Shown here piece by piece: positions 23,881-35,263 of a stretch of DNA of 64,000 nt. Source of the stretch: Strongyloides papillosus (lineage: Eukaryota; Nematoda; Chromadorea; Rhabditida; Strongyloididae); NCBI GenBank assembly GCA_005656395.1, contig SRSI01000044.1, forward strand, positions 1,550,001 through 1,614,000, written 5' to 3'. Positions within the stretch are counted from its first letter, which is position 1; each line of letters begins with the position of its first letter. The translations under genes and the position numbers were made by a program. The notes beneath the pieces are model-generated. The model searched no databases, was not told where the DNA came from, and saw only the letters and a program-made list of their open reading frames with translations.

Positions 23881-25755
23881 ATAATAACCACATCAAAAAC
23901 CTAGGTTTTTGTTTTTTAAAAACTTTTATATCTTAATATATTATACGCGCACTTAAATGAACAAAATAAATTTTGCGAACTTTAAAGGATGAAAATAAAT
24001 TTCGCGTACTAAAAAGGATGAAAATAAATTCTTATTCCTATAATATCACTCATCTGGATAAAAGTAGCGTCGTCTAGTGACTTAGATAATTATCGTTTAT
24101 TATTAAATAGAAGCTGTACACTTTTCATTTGATTTTTTGGTTTATTTTAATGGTAACAAATATGTGTTTTATTGTTGAAAAAGAAAACAGATTTTAATAT
24201 ATTTGTAGCAATATTAAGAGTGTATGATGTTAATAAAATATAATAATTAAACAACAATTTTATCCTTATTAGCAGTAAATGAATTTTGTGAAAATTTATT
24301 ATAATATATAATTTCATGTATTACTTATTTTCATTTGCAAAAAATCACTGATATAGTAGAATTTACATTTAATATTTTTGTTTCTGATTACATAGAATAT
24401 ATGATAGTATATGTTTACATAAAAGTTTTATTAAATCAAAGTTGTGTAATTATAATTTTTTTAAGGATGCCGAATATGTGTTCTATTGTTGGAGAAGAAA
24501 ATGTATTTTAATTTATTTGTAACAAAAATGAGAGTGTCGTATTTTAATAAAATAGAGTAATCAAACAATAATTTTATTAATATTAGCATTAAAAGGATAT
24601 CGTACACGTTTCTTATAATATATAATTTCATGTAATATTTAATTTCTATTAGCAAATTAATGATTAAGTTGATTTTACATTTGCATTTTTATTTACATGA
24701 AATATTACATTGTATATGCCTTTATAATTTTGTAGTAGTCATTGATATAATCTAAATCACTAGACGACGCTACTTTTATCCAGATGAGTGATATTATAGG
24801 AATAAGAATTTATTTTCATCCTTTTTAGTAGGCGAAATTTATTTTCATCCTTTAAAGTTCGCAAAATTTATTTTGTTCATTTAAGTGCGCGTATAATATA
24901 TTAAGATATAAAAGTTTTTAAAAAACAAAAACCTAGGTTTTTGATGTGGTTATTTATTTTCATACTTTTTCGTTACAAATAAGTGTAGTAATCTAAAAAG
25001 TTTATAATTATCAATGTCAATAATAAAAGATGCTAAATTAGTTCTTTTAAATTGCATCTTTTCAATTATTTTATTTAATAATTTCTAGATCTCCTATGTA
25101 AATTTTTATTTTTAAAAAAAATTTTTAACTTCTTATGTGTTAAAAAAAGTGAATTTATAAAAGAAAAAAACGCAGACCCATAACTCTAAAGCAAAAATAA
25201 CGCCACGGAAACCTTTACTTTTGGATTCATCTTAATTTTAATTTCCCCAAAAAAACATCTAAAAATTAACTTCGGAACATTCATTGTAAAGTCTGAAGCC
25301 TTATGAAATACTCCATTGGAGCTTGAATGCCGCGCAGCGCACGGTGAAACCACTATGCGTTAGTAAATATTTTATTAAACCTCGGTTTGGCACTTCTTAT
25401 TTTAGTTGGTTTGATCAAGATCAAAATTTTACACATACATACTAATTTGTGTAATATTTTTTGTTAAAATACGGTGCGTCCATTTACTAAGTAATTAGTG
25501 TGTGTGATATATTTTGTTAAAACGCGGCGCGTCCATTAATCCAAAATTTGCACCATTTTTGGCACTTTGGATTTATTTTTCTCCATGATGGAGCAAGATT
25601 TTTGGAATTTTTATTTTAGATTCCGATTTCTCGTAATGGAATCTATATGTATTCAAAGTTTCAGAAGAAAATTCTGAAATCTAGGTGGTCAAAATATGCT
25701 TAACGTTGCATTTTCAGGGGGTGACGTTAGTGAGTAGATATAAAAGTCTTTAAAA
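23881..25755 (-). mobile_element. Foldback composite repeat, family alpha
   Basis: The left part (23881-24955) is a long palindrome with arms of about 210 bp starting ATAACCACATCAAAAACC. Each arm holds its own small palindrome AAAAACCTAGGTTTTT. An 800-bp tail follows, ending near ATATAAAAGTCTTTAAAAAG. The same architecture (foldback plus tail with TTTTTGGCACTTTGG and AACGTTGCATTTT blocks) occurs in the three beta copies, in the same relative order. Short motifs of the ACTTTTATAT type recur at the arm edges and at the tail end. No ORF is convincing. Confidence 0.65.
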
Positions 25756-25765
25756 AGTCTTTAAA

Positions 25766-26464
25766 AAAATAAGTCATAATAAAAGAGAAACAAATTGTTA
25801 AAATGATAACTTTGGAAAATTTATTATCTTTTATTATTATATAACAATTCAAAAGAGTATAGAATTGCTATTTTACTAATTATATAAATAGGAAGTAGTA
25901 AAATGATTGACCAAAATATCTTTAATCCCAATTATCAATTTGTAATATTATTTTTTAAAAGATTCTTATAAATCATTTTTATATTACCAATTTTATATGT
26001 TAACAACAAAGTTATATGACATAATGGTTGTATTTATTGTTCTAAATGAATTAATGGTATGTATATGATAACAATTTTAATTTTAGTATGTATAAAAAAA
26101 TTCATGCTAATTTACACATGTATAAGATTCAGAAATTAAATGAGATTATTTATTTGATTTATGCAGTAACACTTTTACATTATATTTTATCAATTTCTTC
26201 TCTCAAAGAATCAAATTACCTTATCTTAGTTTAGAAATAAAATATTTTATAGTATTGTTATACGATTACAAGTAAAAGTGATTTATAAAATAAATTATTA
26301 TTCACTATAAATATTACTACAAATTTGTAAATGTATAAACAATTTTTAAAAATGACTCTAAAAGTACAAAATATAGCATAAAATGATGTTAAAGTAACTG
26401 ACATAACAGTTAAGAAACTCATAAAAAGCACATAATACATTTACTGATTACTAAAAATTATTTA
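25766..26464. other. AT-rich stretch, nothing recognised
   Basis: No gene or clear repeat between the alpha foldback and the next TIR element. A short reverse ORF near 26258-26440 looks like chance. Confidence 0.4.
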
Positions 26465-27264
26465 TAACCCGCTTTGTGAGTTACTCAGACATTGGAGGTA
26501 CAACTAAAAATTTTACCCCCCGTTTTTATTTCATTAATAGAAAGAGCAACTAAAATAATGTATGTTGGCAAATTTATTCGGCCTGAAACTTTTAAATATA
26601 GAAGCTGAAGCGAGTCAAAATCGGAGAAATTGATTTTTACAAGTTTGCGTTAAATAGATTTTTTTAAAAACAAGTAATGTTTCTCGGAGTAATTTTTTAT
26701 ATGTCATGTTTTAAAACATGTATGACGTGTTAATTTTATTTTGATGATACTTGGTATAAAAGAGTATGTTTTTTTACTGAATGGTCAGTAAATTACTAAC
26801 CAATATCAAGGTAAGTTTTAAATTGGATTGGTCTATTGTATATTTCTAGGCCTTGGTTTTTGAAGGATGAATAAATTATATATATATTTTGTGAATATAA
26901 TTTAACATTGCAAAAAACGAATGAGCATACCTTCGGCTTCATAAATTTGCGTCGTTATTGTTTTTTGGGATTTTTTTTTAGTTTTTTCAATTTTTGAGTA
27001 CAAAAATAAAAAAACACATGTTCTTACTATGCTTATTCGATTTCTTATATAATTTTACACCTAAATTTATGAAAAAAAAGAAAATAAAAAGTGTAGATCA
27101 TTGTGCTCTTGAATTTCAGTACAAAAATCAGAAAATCGCATTTTTCCACTATTCTCATTCGTTTTTTCATAAACAATTACACCCAAAAACAATATTTATT
27201 TCTAAAAAAATCTATTTACCGAAAACTTACAAAAATCAATTTTTCCGAATTTGTATCACTGCAA
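26465..27264. mobile_element. Long-TIR element, copy C1, right end truncated
   Basis: The left end carries GTGAGTTACTCAGACATT, GAGGTACAACTA and a CCCCCCG run. These match the right end of copy C2 (32025-32760) in inverted form. The right terminal repeat is present up to CACTGCAA, where it stops abruptly at the first base of the GGGTG element at 27265. In C2 the repeat continues for about 140 more bases. ORFs inside look spurious. Confidence 0.6.
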
Positions 27265-27544
27265 GGGTGACACGTCAAATGTACAATGCGTTTTTTACCA
27301 ATTCACCGTGATACATGAAACTCCAAATTTTTGTTAAAAATACCTTGCAAAATAGGTTAAAATATGGAGCATTAGCAAATATAATAACAAAAAAACATCC
27401 AAATCATACTATTTTTATCAATTTGTTGATGTCTTGACCCGTGCCCTCCCTTTAACTAGCATCGCACAGTCTAGTCCTCTTACACAGAAAAATTTTTCGC
27501 ATCAAAAATAGGACTGAAAAACTAAATTTTTATTGAATATTCAA

Positions 27545-27760
27545 AAACAGTACTGATCACAAAAAAACAGTACTGATCACAAAAAAACAGTACTGAACAA
27601 AAAAAAAATAGTACTGAACAAAAAAAAATAGTACTGATCACAAAAAAAAACAGTACTGATAACAAAAAGAACAGTACTGATCACAAAAAAAAACAGTACT
27701 GATTAAAAAGTAGTATTGAAAAAAAGCTATACTGAATGAAAAAAACAGTTGTAAATTGAA
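27545..27760 (+). repeat. Tandem array, unit of about 20 bp
   Basis: About nine to ten imperfect units, typically CAGTACTGATCACAAAAAAA with variants ATAGTACTGAACAAAAAAA. The unit resembles AATAGGACTGAAAAAC in the adjacent terminal repeat, so the array probably arose by expansion of a subterminal motif. Confidence 0.8.
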
Positions 27761-28159
27761 AAAAGTGGTACTGATATAAAAAGAACAGTAATTATATAGA
27801 CAATTTTTAAATCAAATGCCATTTGTAAAACAATTTATAAATGTAATATGACAAAATTTTTACTTTTCTATTGTATTAAATTATTTTTATCTTATATATG
27901 AAAATCAGATATCAAAGTAAAATTTTGACAGTATTTTTAAAATCCAAATTATAAAGTTGCATTGGATTTAGTTGTCTAAAATGTTATTTTTAATTTACTA
28001 ATATTTTGAAATTTTACACTTTTTAACAATATTATTTTTCAAAATTTTTAAGGTTACCATTGTTCGAAATTTCTTTACTTTAATATTTTGATCCTAAAAT
28101 CTTTCGAAAATATAATTAGTTTATTTTTTAAAATCATTAAAAATAAATGCTTGGTGTTT

Positions 28160-29387
28160 TTATATACTTTTATATTGACTCGTTAAGATATGCAACGAAA
28201 TATGCAACGTTAGCATTTTTGACCCCTTTAATTTAAGATTTAAACCCTGAAATTTTGCATGGAGGTAGATTTCAACATGGACTACCACAATTTAAAAAGA
28301 AATTTTAAAAAAAGTTTCTCCAAAGTGGAAATAATTAAGGCCAAAGTGCCAAAAATGGTGATTTTTTTGCATTAATAGCCGGGCCGTAAATTAACTATAG
28401 ATTTGACACACACACATACAAATTTAATATGTATGTGTGTCATTACTTTGTGTTGAATAATTATGTTACATGAAAGATGAAAATATCGTAGTTTTTTTGC
28501 ATCACCAGAAGGTTTTTCGTGACAATAATATTAAAAACAAGTTAGACTTTAGAAAAAATTTTAACTTTTTGGATTTAAAATCTTCAGATATTAACTTTTA
28601 ACGTTTTTAATGTATATTTTTAGAAACTAAAATCCATTTAAGTGAAAATTTTTGTAAATTATCTTCTTTTTATTGTTGCAAATTTACAATTTTTACTGTT
28701 TTTTTCTTATGTTTAATATAGATTTAAATGATTTAAAAATTAATTAATGTCATGATTGAAAAGATGTACCTAGAAACTGTTTTTTGGCTACTTGCAATAT
28801 AAACATTTTTCATTGTAGAGTTTGTAGATAATTTAATTAATTTTTGTCACGAAAAATTATGAAAATAAATAACAATACCAAAAACTTCGTTTTTGTAAAA
28901 AACATACTTTTATATTGAGATTCATTTTGCGCACTCAAAAGTATGAAAACAAATTATGATTTTCATATTATCACTTTACCTGGCAATATAAAAGTATCGC
29001 CGTCCGAGGCATTTAAATATTTGTTGAAGACTACAAAAAGATATCACTGAATATTAAATAATAAGAGCTTTTCTCATTAAAATAATAAAAAATAAGCATA
29101 TACCTAATATAACATTTACAAACAAGTCCCTACAAAAGTAAGTATTTTAATTTCTAACCAATAAAGATCAAAATGTAAATAATTTAAAAGAAATGTTTGC
29201 TTCAACTATAGTTCAATCACAAAAGCGATAAAGCATTCAAAATGCCTGGGACGGCGATACTTTTATATTGTCAGGTAAAGTGGTAATATAAAAATCAAAA
29301 TTTATTTTCATACTTTTGAGTGCGCAAAATGAATCTCAATATAAAAGTATGTTTTTTACAAAAACGAAGTTTTTGGTATTGTTATTT
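28160..29387 (+). mobile_element. Foldback composite repeat, family beta, copy F2
   Basis: A tail of about 700 bp starts TATATACTTTTATATTGACT. It is followed by a foldback (28868-29387) whose arms start AATAACAATACCAAAAACTT and contain CAATATAAAAGTATCGCCGT. The arms are about 140 bp with a spacer of about 240 bp. Near-identical copies are F3 (54865-56094) and F4 (59020-60256, opposite strand). No coding capacity was recognised. Confidence 0.7.
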
Positions 29388-29392
29388 TGAAA

Positions 29393-29592
29393 GCTTAATT
29401 CCATTTTTGAAATCATAATCCTTTTTTTGAAAGTATAGTTCTATTTTTGAAAGCATAGTTTTATTTTTGAAAGCATAGTTCTATTTTTGAATGCTTAGTT
29501 CTATTTTTAAATGCTTAGTTCTATTTTTGAAAGCATAGTTCTATTTTTGAAAGCATAGTTCTATTTTTGAATGCTTAGTTCTATTTTTAAAA
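29393..29592 (+). repeat. Tandem array, unit of 20 bp
   Basis: Ten units of AAGCATAGTTCTATTTTTGA or close variants such as ATGCTTAGTTCTATTTTTAA. The unit resembles CAGTCCTATTTTTGATGC in the adjacent terminal repeat. It is thus the inverted counterpart of the array at 27545-27760. Confidence 0.85.
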
Positions 29593-30107
29593 TTATATTC
29601 GAAAATTTTTAATTTTTCAGTCCTATTTTTGATGCGAAAAATTTTTCTGTGTATAAGGAATTAGTAGAAACATTCTACGAATTATTTTTTAACAAAATTC
29701 TACTGATACAGTCATAATAAAAATTATTAAAAAAAAATTTTCGATGTAATATTTTTTGTTTATACAGTTTTACTTTAAGCATGTCATATTTTTGAAAAAA
29801 AACACAAAATTTATTAATTTTTAAAAAGACAAAGGAAGAAAATCATTACCATTTTTTGGAAAAATGTGTATACTATGTGTACTTTTGTTTTTTCTAAAGT
29901 GACAGAAAAATTTTAAGTGAATGAAATGAAATAAGTGTAGGGTTGGTACATTTCCGATGTCGTCGGTTTATAAAACCCAGTTTCTCGATAGTCGAGAATA
30001 CTGAGGTTTGCATTTTGTTTATTGTATAGTGGAAATACACTATTTTCACTATGCAATTTCTAAAATGCATTTTTTGACAGAAAACTTTGAATAGTTGACG
30101 TGCACCC

Positions 30108-31247
30108 TTATAAAATTTGATGAAATTAAAAAAGATGTTAAAAAGAGGGACGGATTAGTAGATTTTATTTTTTAGATTATTAATTTTTGTTAGTAGATTT
30201 TTGCGCTTTGTAATATTTCCCTAAGAGATCGTCCAAATAAACTTTATAGAAAAATTATATTTTTTAAAAATTTTATCTATTGCGAACAAGGAATAAATTT
30301 AATTTATTTTTAAACTAAAGAAAAAATCATATTCGCCATATAAAGCTTATTTTATTATACAAAGAGTTGTTTTTATAATGTATAAACTATATACTATTAG
30401 TTTGAAGCAATCGACATAATAAATCTACTACTTATTTACATAGTTTCTATAATATTTGAGAAACTAATTAAAAATGACTTCATTATAATAAAAAATAGTA
30501 AAACACTCTTTATTATAAAATAGCAGAAATTTAACGGTACTTTTACAAAACTGTAATATTTAAATATAAATATTTATATATGATAATTTACTATGTTATT
30601 ATTATAATTCTAATTTAATTATTTTCTTTTTAAAAAGCATGTTTATTTTAATAAATCAGTTTAGTCTTCACTGAAATAAATGGATTTTGGTGCTAAACTC
30701 ATAGCCTTAGCTATGAGCGAAGGTTACAACAAAAACAAAGGTAGACATATGTATTTCTAAAAATCATTCCTTAAATACAGCTTTATTATGTTGTATTTCT
30801 AAGCATCTATTTACTTTATCAATACAACATAAAACATTCATTACAAAACTTTGACCAAACATAATTTGAATATTATGACTTTTCCCGGTGGTAAAGTCAT
30901 AAACAAGTTAGATTAATAACATAAGTAAATAAGGGTGAAATAGTGGACGCATCTCTTTTGCACGAAAGTGTTCTGTGTATTAGAAAAATAAATTACTAAT
31001 TTTTCATATAAACATAGTAGCATTTTAACTATATTCTCTTTTTATACATTACTATGCTTTTTGTGACTTCATACTTATACGAAGTAGCATTTAAACACGG
31101 TTTAACATTACTTAAAACATAATATTCTTCTAAATTTTTGTTAAACTGTGTATTTTAAAAAAATGCGTCTATTATTCAGATTAAATCTAAATATTTTACC
31201 AGTTTTTAATTTATCTAAAAGTAGTTTTTTTTTACAAAAGAAAGATC
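30108..31247. other. AT-rich stretch, nothing recognised
   Basis: No gene or clear repeat is seen upstream of the tRNA-Ser/tRNA-Leu pair. Confidence 0.4.
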
Positions 31248-31329
31248 CGTTTGGGACGAGATTCGAACTCGCGCGGGCAGAGCCCAACGGCTTAGCAGGC
31301 CGGCCCCTTAACCACTCGGGCACCCAAAC
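31248..31329 (-). tRNA. tRNA-Ser(GCT)
   Basis: The reverse strand forms a class II tRNA with a long variable arm. The acceptor pairs GTTTGGG with CCCAAAC perfectly. The anticodon loop is CTGCTAA, giving GCT for serine AGC/AGU codons. The variable arm TTGGGCTCTGCCCGCG folds on itself, and the T-loop is TTCGAAT. The discriminator base is G. Two ORFs that cross this gene are shadows of it. Confidence 0.95.
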
Positions 31330-31709
31330 ACGTCCTGGCCAACCTTTATGTTTTCCACCAAGGGTTTACTACAAATATTTTACTAAATTACATAATCACT
31401 AAAGACGATTCATAAATATTAACTTAACTAGTCGTTTTGTTATTCTTAATAAGTGTAAATAAAAAAAATTCAATTTTTAAAATAATTATAAAATATTTTT
31501 AAATGTTAAGATATATGATTAGTTAAATACTGTTTTATTCTTTTTATAATATGAATTTTAAATTATACGTATCTTAATTTTTTAATTTCAAAACAGTAGA
31601 GAAAAATAATGGTAGAATATTAATGTTACATAAAATTTTAAAAATTATTACTAAATAAAAACGTTTAAAATTTGTTTTATTAGAAAATGTAAAAACTGTC
31701 AAAAAGCAT

Positions 31710-31830
31710 TGACGGAAGTGGGATTTGAACCCACGCCTCGATAACGAGATCAGAATACTCGGTGACGATTTAGAATCTACATAAGTTATGTATTTGAGTT
31801 TGACGCCTTAGACCACTCGGCCATTTCGCC
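31710..31830 (-). tRNA. tRNA-Leu(CAA) with intron, two A:C mismatches
   Basis: A class II tRNA on the reverse strand. The D-arm region reads GGCCGAGTGGTCTAAGGC. The 5' anticodon half reads TCAAACTCAAA and the 3' half TTCTGATCTCG, with an intron of about 37 nt after position 37. The intron carries a hairpin TACAT/ATGTA. The variable arm is CTCG TTAT CGAG and the T-stem GTGGG/CCCAC. Two A:C mismatches stand out, one in the acceptor (position 5 with 68) and one in the anticodon stem (30 with 40). Known eukaryotic tRNA-Leu(CAA) genes often have an intron here. The mismatches leave open whether it is fully functional. Confidence 0.82.
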
Positions 31831-32024
31831 TGTTGGAAAGGATATCTACTTCTCCACAAAAAAAATTATGTTTTAGAGAAATCATCAAATAAGTGCATAT
31901 ATGACGGCTTTTATACAACTAACTTTAGTATTGTATAGCAATGTTAAATACAATTATTTTTAACAGTTTAAATAAAAAATAAAATAGTAAAATATTTTTT
32001 TATAAAATTTATATTAACTTAAAT

Positions 32025-32760
32025 CACGTTTTTTGAATCAGTCGAACATTTTTTAAAAATTTGATACAACAAAAATTTGTAATCCCTCCCCCCCATTTTT
32101 ATTTTATTAATAAAAAGAGCAACCAAAATAATGTATGTTGGCTGATTTATTCAGCCTGAAACTTTGAAATACAAGAGCTTCAGTAATACAGGGTCGGAAA
32201 TATTAATTTTTACAAGTTTCCGGTAAATAGATTTTTTTAAAAATAAATATTGTTTCTAGAAGTAATTTTTCATGAAACAACGAATGAACATAGTGAAAAC
32301 ATGCGTTTTTTTTCATTTTTGTACTCATACTCAAAAACATATTGTGTTACACTTTTTATTTTTTGTTAAATCTAGATGTAAAATTACATGAAAAATCGAA
32401 TAAGCATAGTGAAAACATGCGCTTTTTTGCTTTTTGTACTCAAAAAATGAAGAAACTATGAAAAAATTTCAAAAAACAAAAAAGACGAAAATTTACGAAT
32501 TCGAAAGTATGCTCATTCGTTTTCTTATAAAGAATTACCCCTAGAAACAATATTTATTTTTAAAAAAACTTATTTACCGGAAACTTATAAAAATCAATTT
32601 TTCCGACATTGAGTCACTGTAGCTTCTGTATCTCAAAGTTTCAGACCGAATGAATTTGCCTACATACATTATTTTAGTTGCTCTTTCTATTAATGAAATA
32701 AAAACGGGGGGTAAAATTTTCTAGTTGTACCTCTAATGTCTGATTGACTCACAAAACGTG
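32025..32760. mobile_element. Long-TIR element, copy C2
   Basis: The arms are about 190 bp. The right end carries CGGGGGGTAAAATTTTC and GTTGTACCTCTAATGTC. The left end is a diverged inverted match with a CCTCCCCCCCA run. The first tips are CACGTTTT and AAAACGTG. Inside are two direct copies of a CATAGTGAAAACATGCG block (about 32288 and 32407). No target duplication is clear and there is no ORF. C1 at 26465 is the related copy. Confidence 0.65.
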
Positions 32761-33022
32761 TTTTAATATATAAATAGTTTAATTTTAAATAAAATAAATT
32801 TTAAAATAACCACTGCTTTTCAAATATAAATATTTTAGAAAACAATAATATTCAGAAAAATTAAAAATACATGAATTTTGACAGAATATATTTTTTACTC
32901 TTATAATATAATTTTTCAATTTGAAGCGGTAATGTTTCCTAAAAGGAAAAATAATAGTACCTAAAGATGAGAAATCATCCCAAAAATATAGAGTATTTTA
33001 TAATAATTTCTAACTTTCATTG

Positions 33023-33104
33023 TGTCAGAAAGTTTTAAGTCTGATTTAATTTTATTTAATATTAAAATACCAACAGTATAAGAACAGGGGTTCCCTTCGG
33101 GACA
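33023..33104 (-). repeat. 3' LTR, 82 bp
   Basis: Identical by eye to 35177-35258. It lies at the 3' end of the element in its own orientation, with the CATTG duplication beyond it. Confidence 0.9.
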
Positions 33105-33174
33105 GTCCCCCTCAAAAAGGATTTTGGGTACAAAATCATAAAGTGACAAATATGTAAATAAAATAAAGTAAAAT

Positions 33175-35123
33175 TTAACTATTAATTATTTCATTAACAT
33201 GACGAGTTATTATAGCCATGATATAATATTTAAATTTTTGAAATCCAGTGATCAGTGCGAGAAGTTCTTTTTCAGTTTGAGAATAATTGATTTGTAACTG
33301 AGAAAGAGCTTTACTAAAAAATAAAACTGGAACACGGATTGACTTTCCACCAATATTAACTTGTTGGTCTAGCACACCTCCAATTGCAATACTTGAAGCA
33401 TCACATGATAAATAGGTTGGTCGATCTTTCTTAAAAAAATAGCTATGTGATAATGATAGTATGCTAGCCTTAAATTTTTGAAAAAGTGATTCTAATTTTG
33501 AGTTCCATTCAAATTTTGCATACTTACGACACAGCGGAGAAAGTAAAAGAATAAAATTCATCAAATTTGGAATAGCATCAGCATAGAGAGCACAGACACC
33601 TAAAATTGTACATATATCATCAACATTTTGACTATTTTCGATATGACTAGAAATCATTGATGGTGTCGAAATATTCAAATTATTCATTTGTATATCTTCC
33701 GGTATTGTATTTTGAGGTATCATTTCTTGTTGAGGTTGTTGCGATATACTATTCATCATCATTCTACTGCTATGAGGCATTTGTTCTCTACAGTTTATTG
33801 AATTATTTGGTTCATATATACTGACTTTAGAATTTTGTGATGCAATCTCAACATTTTCTGTCGACAACAATGGAGGTGGACTAACATATTCAATACTGTC
33901 GTTTGCTGTCTCAACATTCAGCATCATTGGTGTTAATTGGGGAGGTGGGATAAAAATTGGAGGATGATTGAGTATATCATCATCAACATAATCATGAGCA
34001 CCAGTTTGTTTTCCTGAAAGATCAAATAAATTTGGAAATTTCTGCTTGATATTTGAACGAAGATTAGGACCGTGCTTGATTTCGTCCACCCTTGAAGATA
34101 AAAGCAATTGAACAGCCATCCAAGCCGCATTACCTCCTAAAAGCGGTCTTGCAACATCAGCAACATAACAAGGATAAGAAACATTGTCAAATGAAAAATT
34201 GAAAAAACCATATACTTTAATAGAAGCATTGGTAGCTGAAGTGCAGATTTTTGAAGTTTTTTGAAGCGGCACATTCGAGAGATTCTTTTTGTAAAAGGAA
34301 AAGGTATAACAGAATCATCAGCACCTGTATCAACTTTCATATTACATGAAACCTTAGAAGAAAGATTTACAGTAATAAATTTCGAGCATGTTGACAAGAA
34401 ATCGACTGAATCAAAATAAATAGCATCAACATCTTTCTGCTTTGTACCGTAAGATCTTTTACGATAACGTGGGTTCTTTCTTTGACGCTTTTTTCTGACA
34501 ACTTTAAATGCATCAATTTGGTCTATAGAACTTGCTAATTGAAGAGTTTCTACATAAGATAAAAAATTTGTGAGATTAAGTTCCTTAAGCGAAGTGGACT
34601 CAACATACTTAATAGATTCAATCTTCAATGGTTCATGGAGCTGAGAGATGACGTCTTTGATAATTACAAGATCACACAATTCGGTACCAAATTTTGCCTT
34701 GAACTGATGAGTCATCGAACGTAAGCGGGAAAACCAGTCGAATAACGTGTCTTGCTTCTTTGAAGTATCCGACAATCTAGATATAACAGAAAAACGAGAT
34801 TCTTTTTTGTTATAACGCCCTTGCAAATATTCGATCACAGAATCATAGGAAGTTGAAGACATGAATTTAATACCAAAAAATTCAGCGAGTTCTTTCACGA
34901 CATCATCCGACAAAGTTTGAATCAATTTGCCAACTTTTTCACTCTCGACCTTCAAATGAGGGAGGTTACAGAAAAAATGGTGGTTCGATAACAGAAACAA
35001 GTCGAAATCCATTTGACCAGCGAACAGAGACTTAACTTTGGGTTGGGTTGAGAGAGTAGATGATAGCAACGATGATAACTCGGCCTTACTCATCTTCATT
35101 AGCGCATCTGATTTTTCTTCCAT
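33175..35123 (-). pseudogene. gag-protease-RNase H remnant of the short-LTR element
   Basis: The first ORF (ATG at 35123, reading down to 34137, 328 codons) is gag-like. It has a basic stretch near residue 210-225 (KKRQRKNPRYRKR) and then a protease start with the DTGADD active site. The frame breaks close to 34270. The protease continues in the next frame (ADVARPLLGGN, near 34150) and runs into a Pro/Gln/Ser-rich linker. After that come an RT-connection motif (ILGVCALYADAIPNL) and an RNase H-type motif (LSCDASSIAIGGVL, then YSQTEKELLAL). The ORF ends at 33175. No YXDD and no integrase are present. Gag could still be made and the element could be copied in trans; that is inference. Confidence 0.75.
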
Positions 35124-35176
35124 AATAGGTTAAGAAACAAGTTAAATATTAAAATAACAGCCAGGATCGCCACAGG

Positions 35177-35258
35177 TGTCAGAAAGTTTTAAGTCTGATT
35201 TAATTTTATTTAATATTAAAATACCAACAGTATAAGAACAGGGGTTCCCTTCGGGACA
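35177..35258 (-). repeat. 5' LTR, 82 bp
   Basis: Direct repeat partner of 33023-33104. The primer-site-like sequence follows within four bases on the reverse strand. Confidence 0.9.
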
Positions 35259-35263
35259 CATTG

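Larger units (their letters stand above)
27483..29651. mobile_element. TA-flanked foldback element nested in E1
   Basis: Its ends are CACAGAAAAATTTTTCGCAT and a near-perfect inverted partner of about 45 bp. TA flanks both sides (27481-27482 and 29652-29653). The empty site is visible in E2 and E3, which read CCTCATATAAG where E1 reads CCTCTTA...TATAAGG. Tandem arrays lie next to each end, and a beta foldback composite fills the middle. Tc1/mariner-type mobilisation is inferred from the TA duplication. Confidence 0.8.
27265..30107. mobile_element. GGGTG-family element, copy E1, with a nested MITE
   Basis: It starts GGGTGACACGTCAAATG and ends with the inverted partner GACGTGCACCC. Without the nested insertion at 27483-29651 it would be about 675 bp, close to copies E2 and E3. 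No target duplication is visible, and the left flank is a cut-off C1 terminal repeat, so deletion or rearrangement followed insertion. Inner landmarks shared by all copies are a hairpin TTCTCGATAGTCGAGAA and an ACTATGCAATTTCTAAAATG block. Confidence 0.75.
33023..35258 (-). mobile_element. Non-autonomous gypsy-type element with 82-bp LTRs
   Basis: The element, on the reverse strand, is 2236 bp with identical 82-bp terminal direct repeats that start TGTCCCGAAGGG and end CTTTCTGACA. An exact 5-bp duplication CATTG flanks it (33018-33022 and 35259-35263). A primer-site-like TGGCGATCCTGGC lies four bases inside the 5' repeat, and a purine-rich GAGGGGGA tract precedes the 3' repeat. Coding content is gag, protease, a low-complexity linker, and the RT-connection/RNase H end. 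The RT palm and integrase are missing. LTRs this short are unusual for Ty3/gypsy. Their identity implies recent insertion. Confidence 0.9.

Noticed and set aside
26994..27311. 105-codon forward ORF
   Set aside because: It lies across the C1 terminal repeat and the start of E1, starts with TTG and has no domain.
27545..29592. The regular 20-bp arrays as CRISPR-like repeats
   Set aside because: They are directly tandem with no unique spacers and sit inside a eukaryotic transposon.
31141..31402. Overlapping ORFs of 60 and 84 codons
   Set aside because: Both are read through tRNA-Ser(GCT) and are shadows of it.
32961..33149. 62-codon reverse ORF through the 82-bp LTR
   Set aside because: It is a chance reading across the LTR and has no domain.
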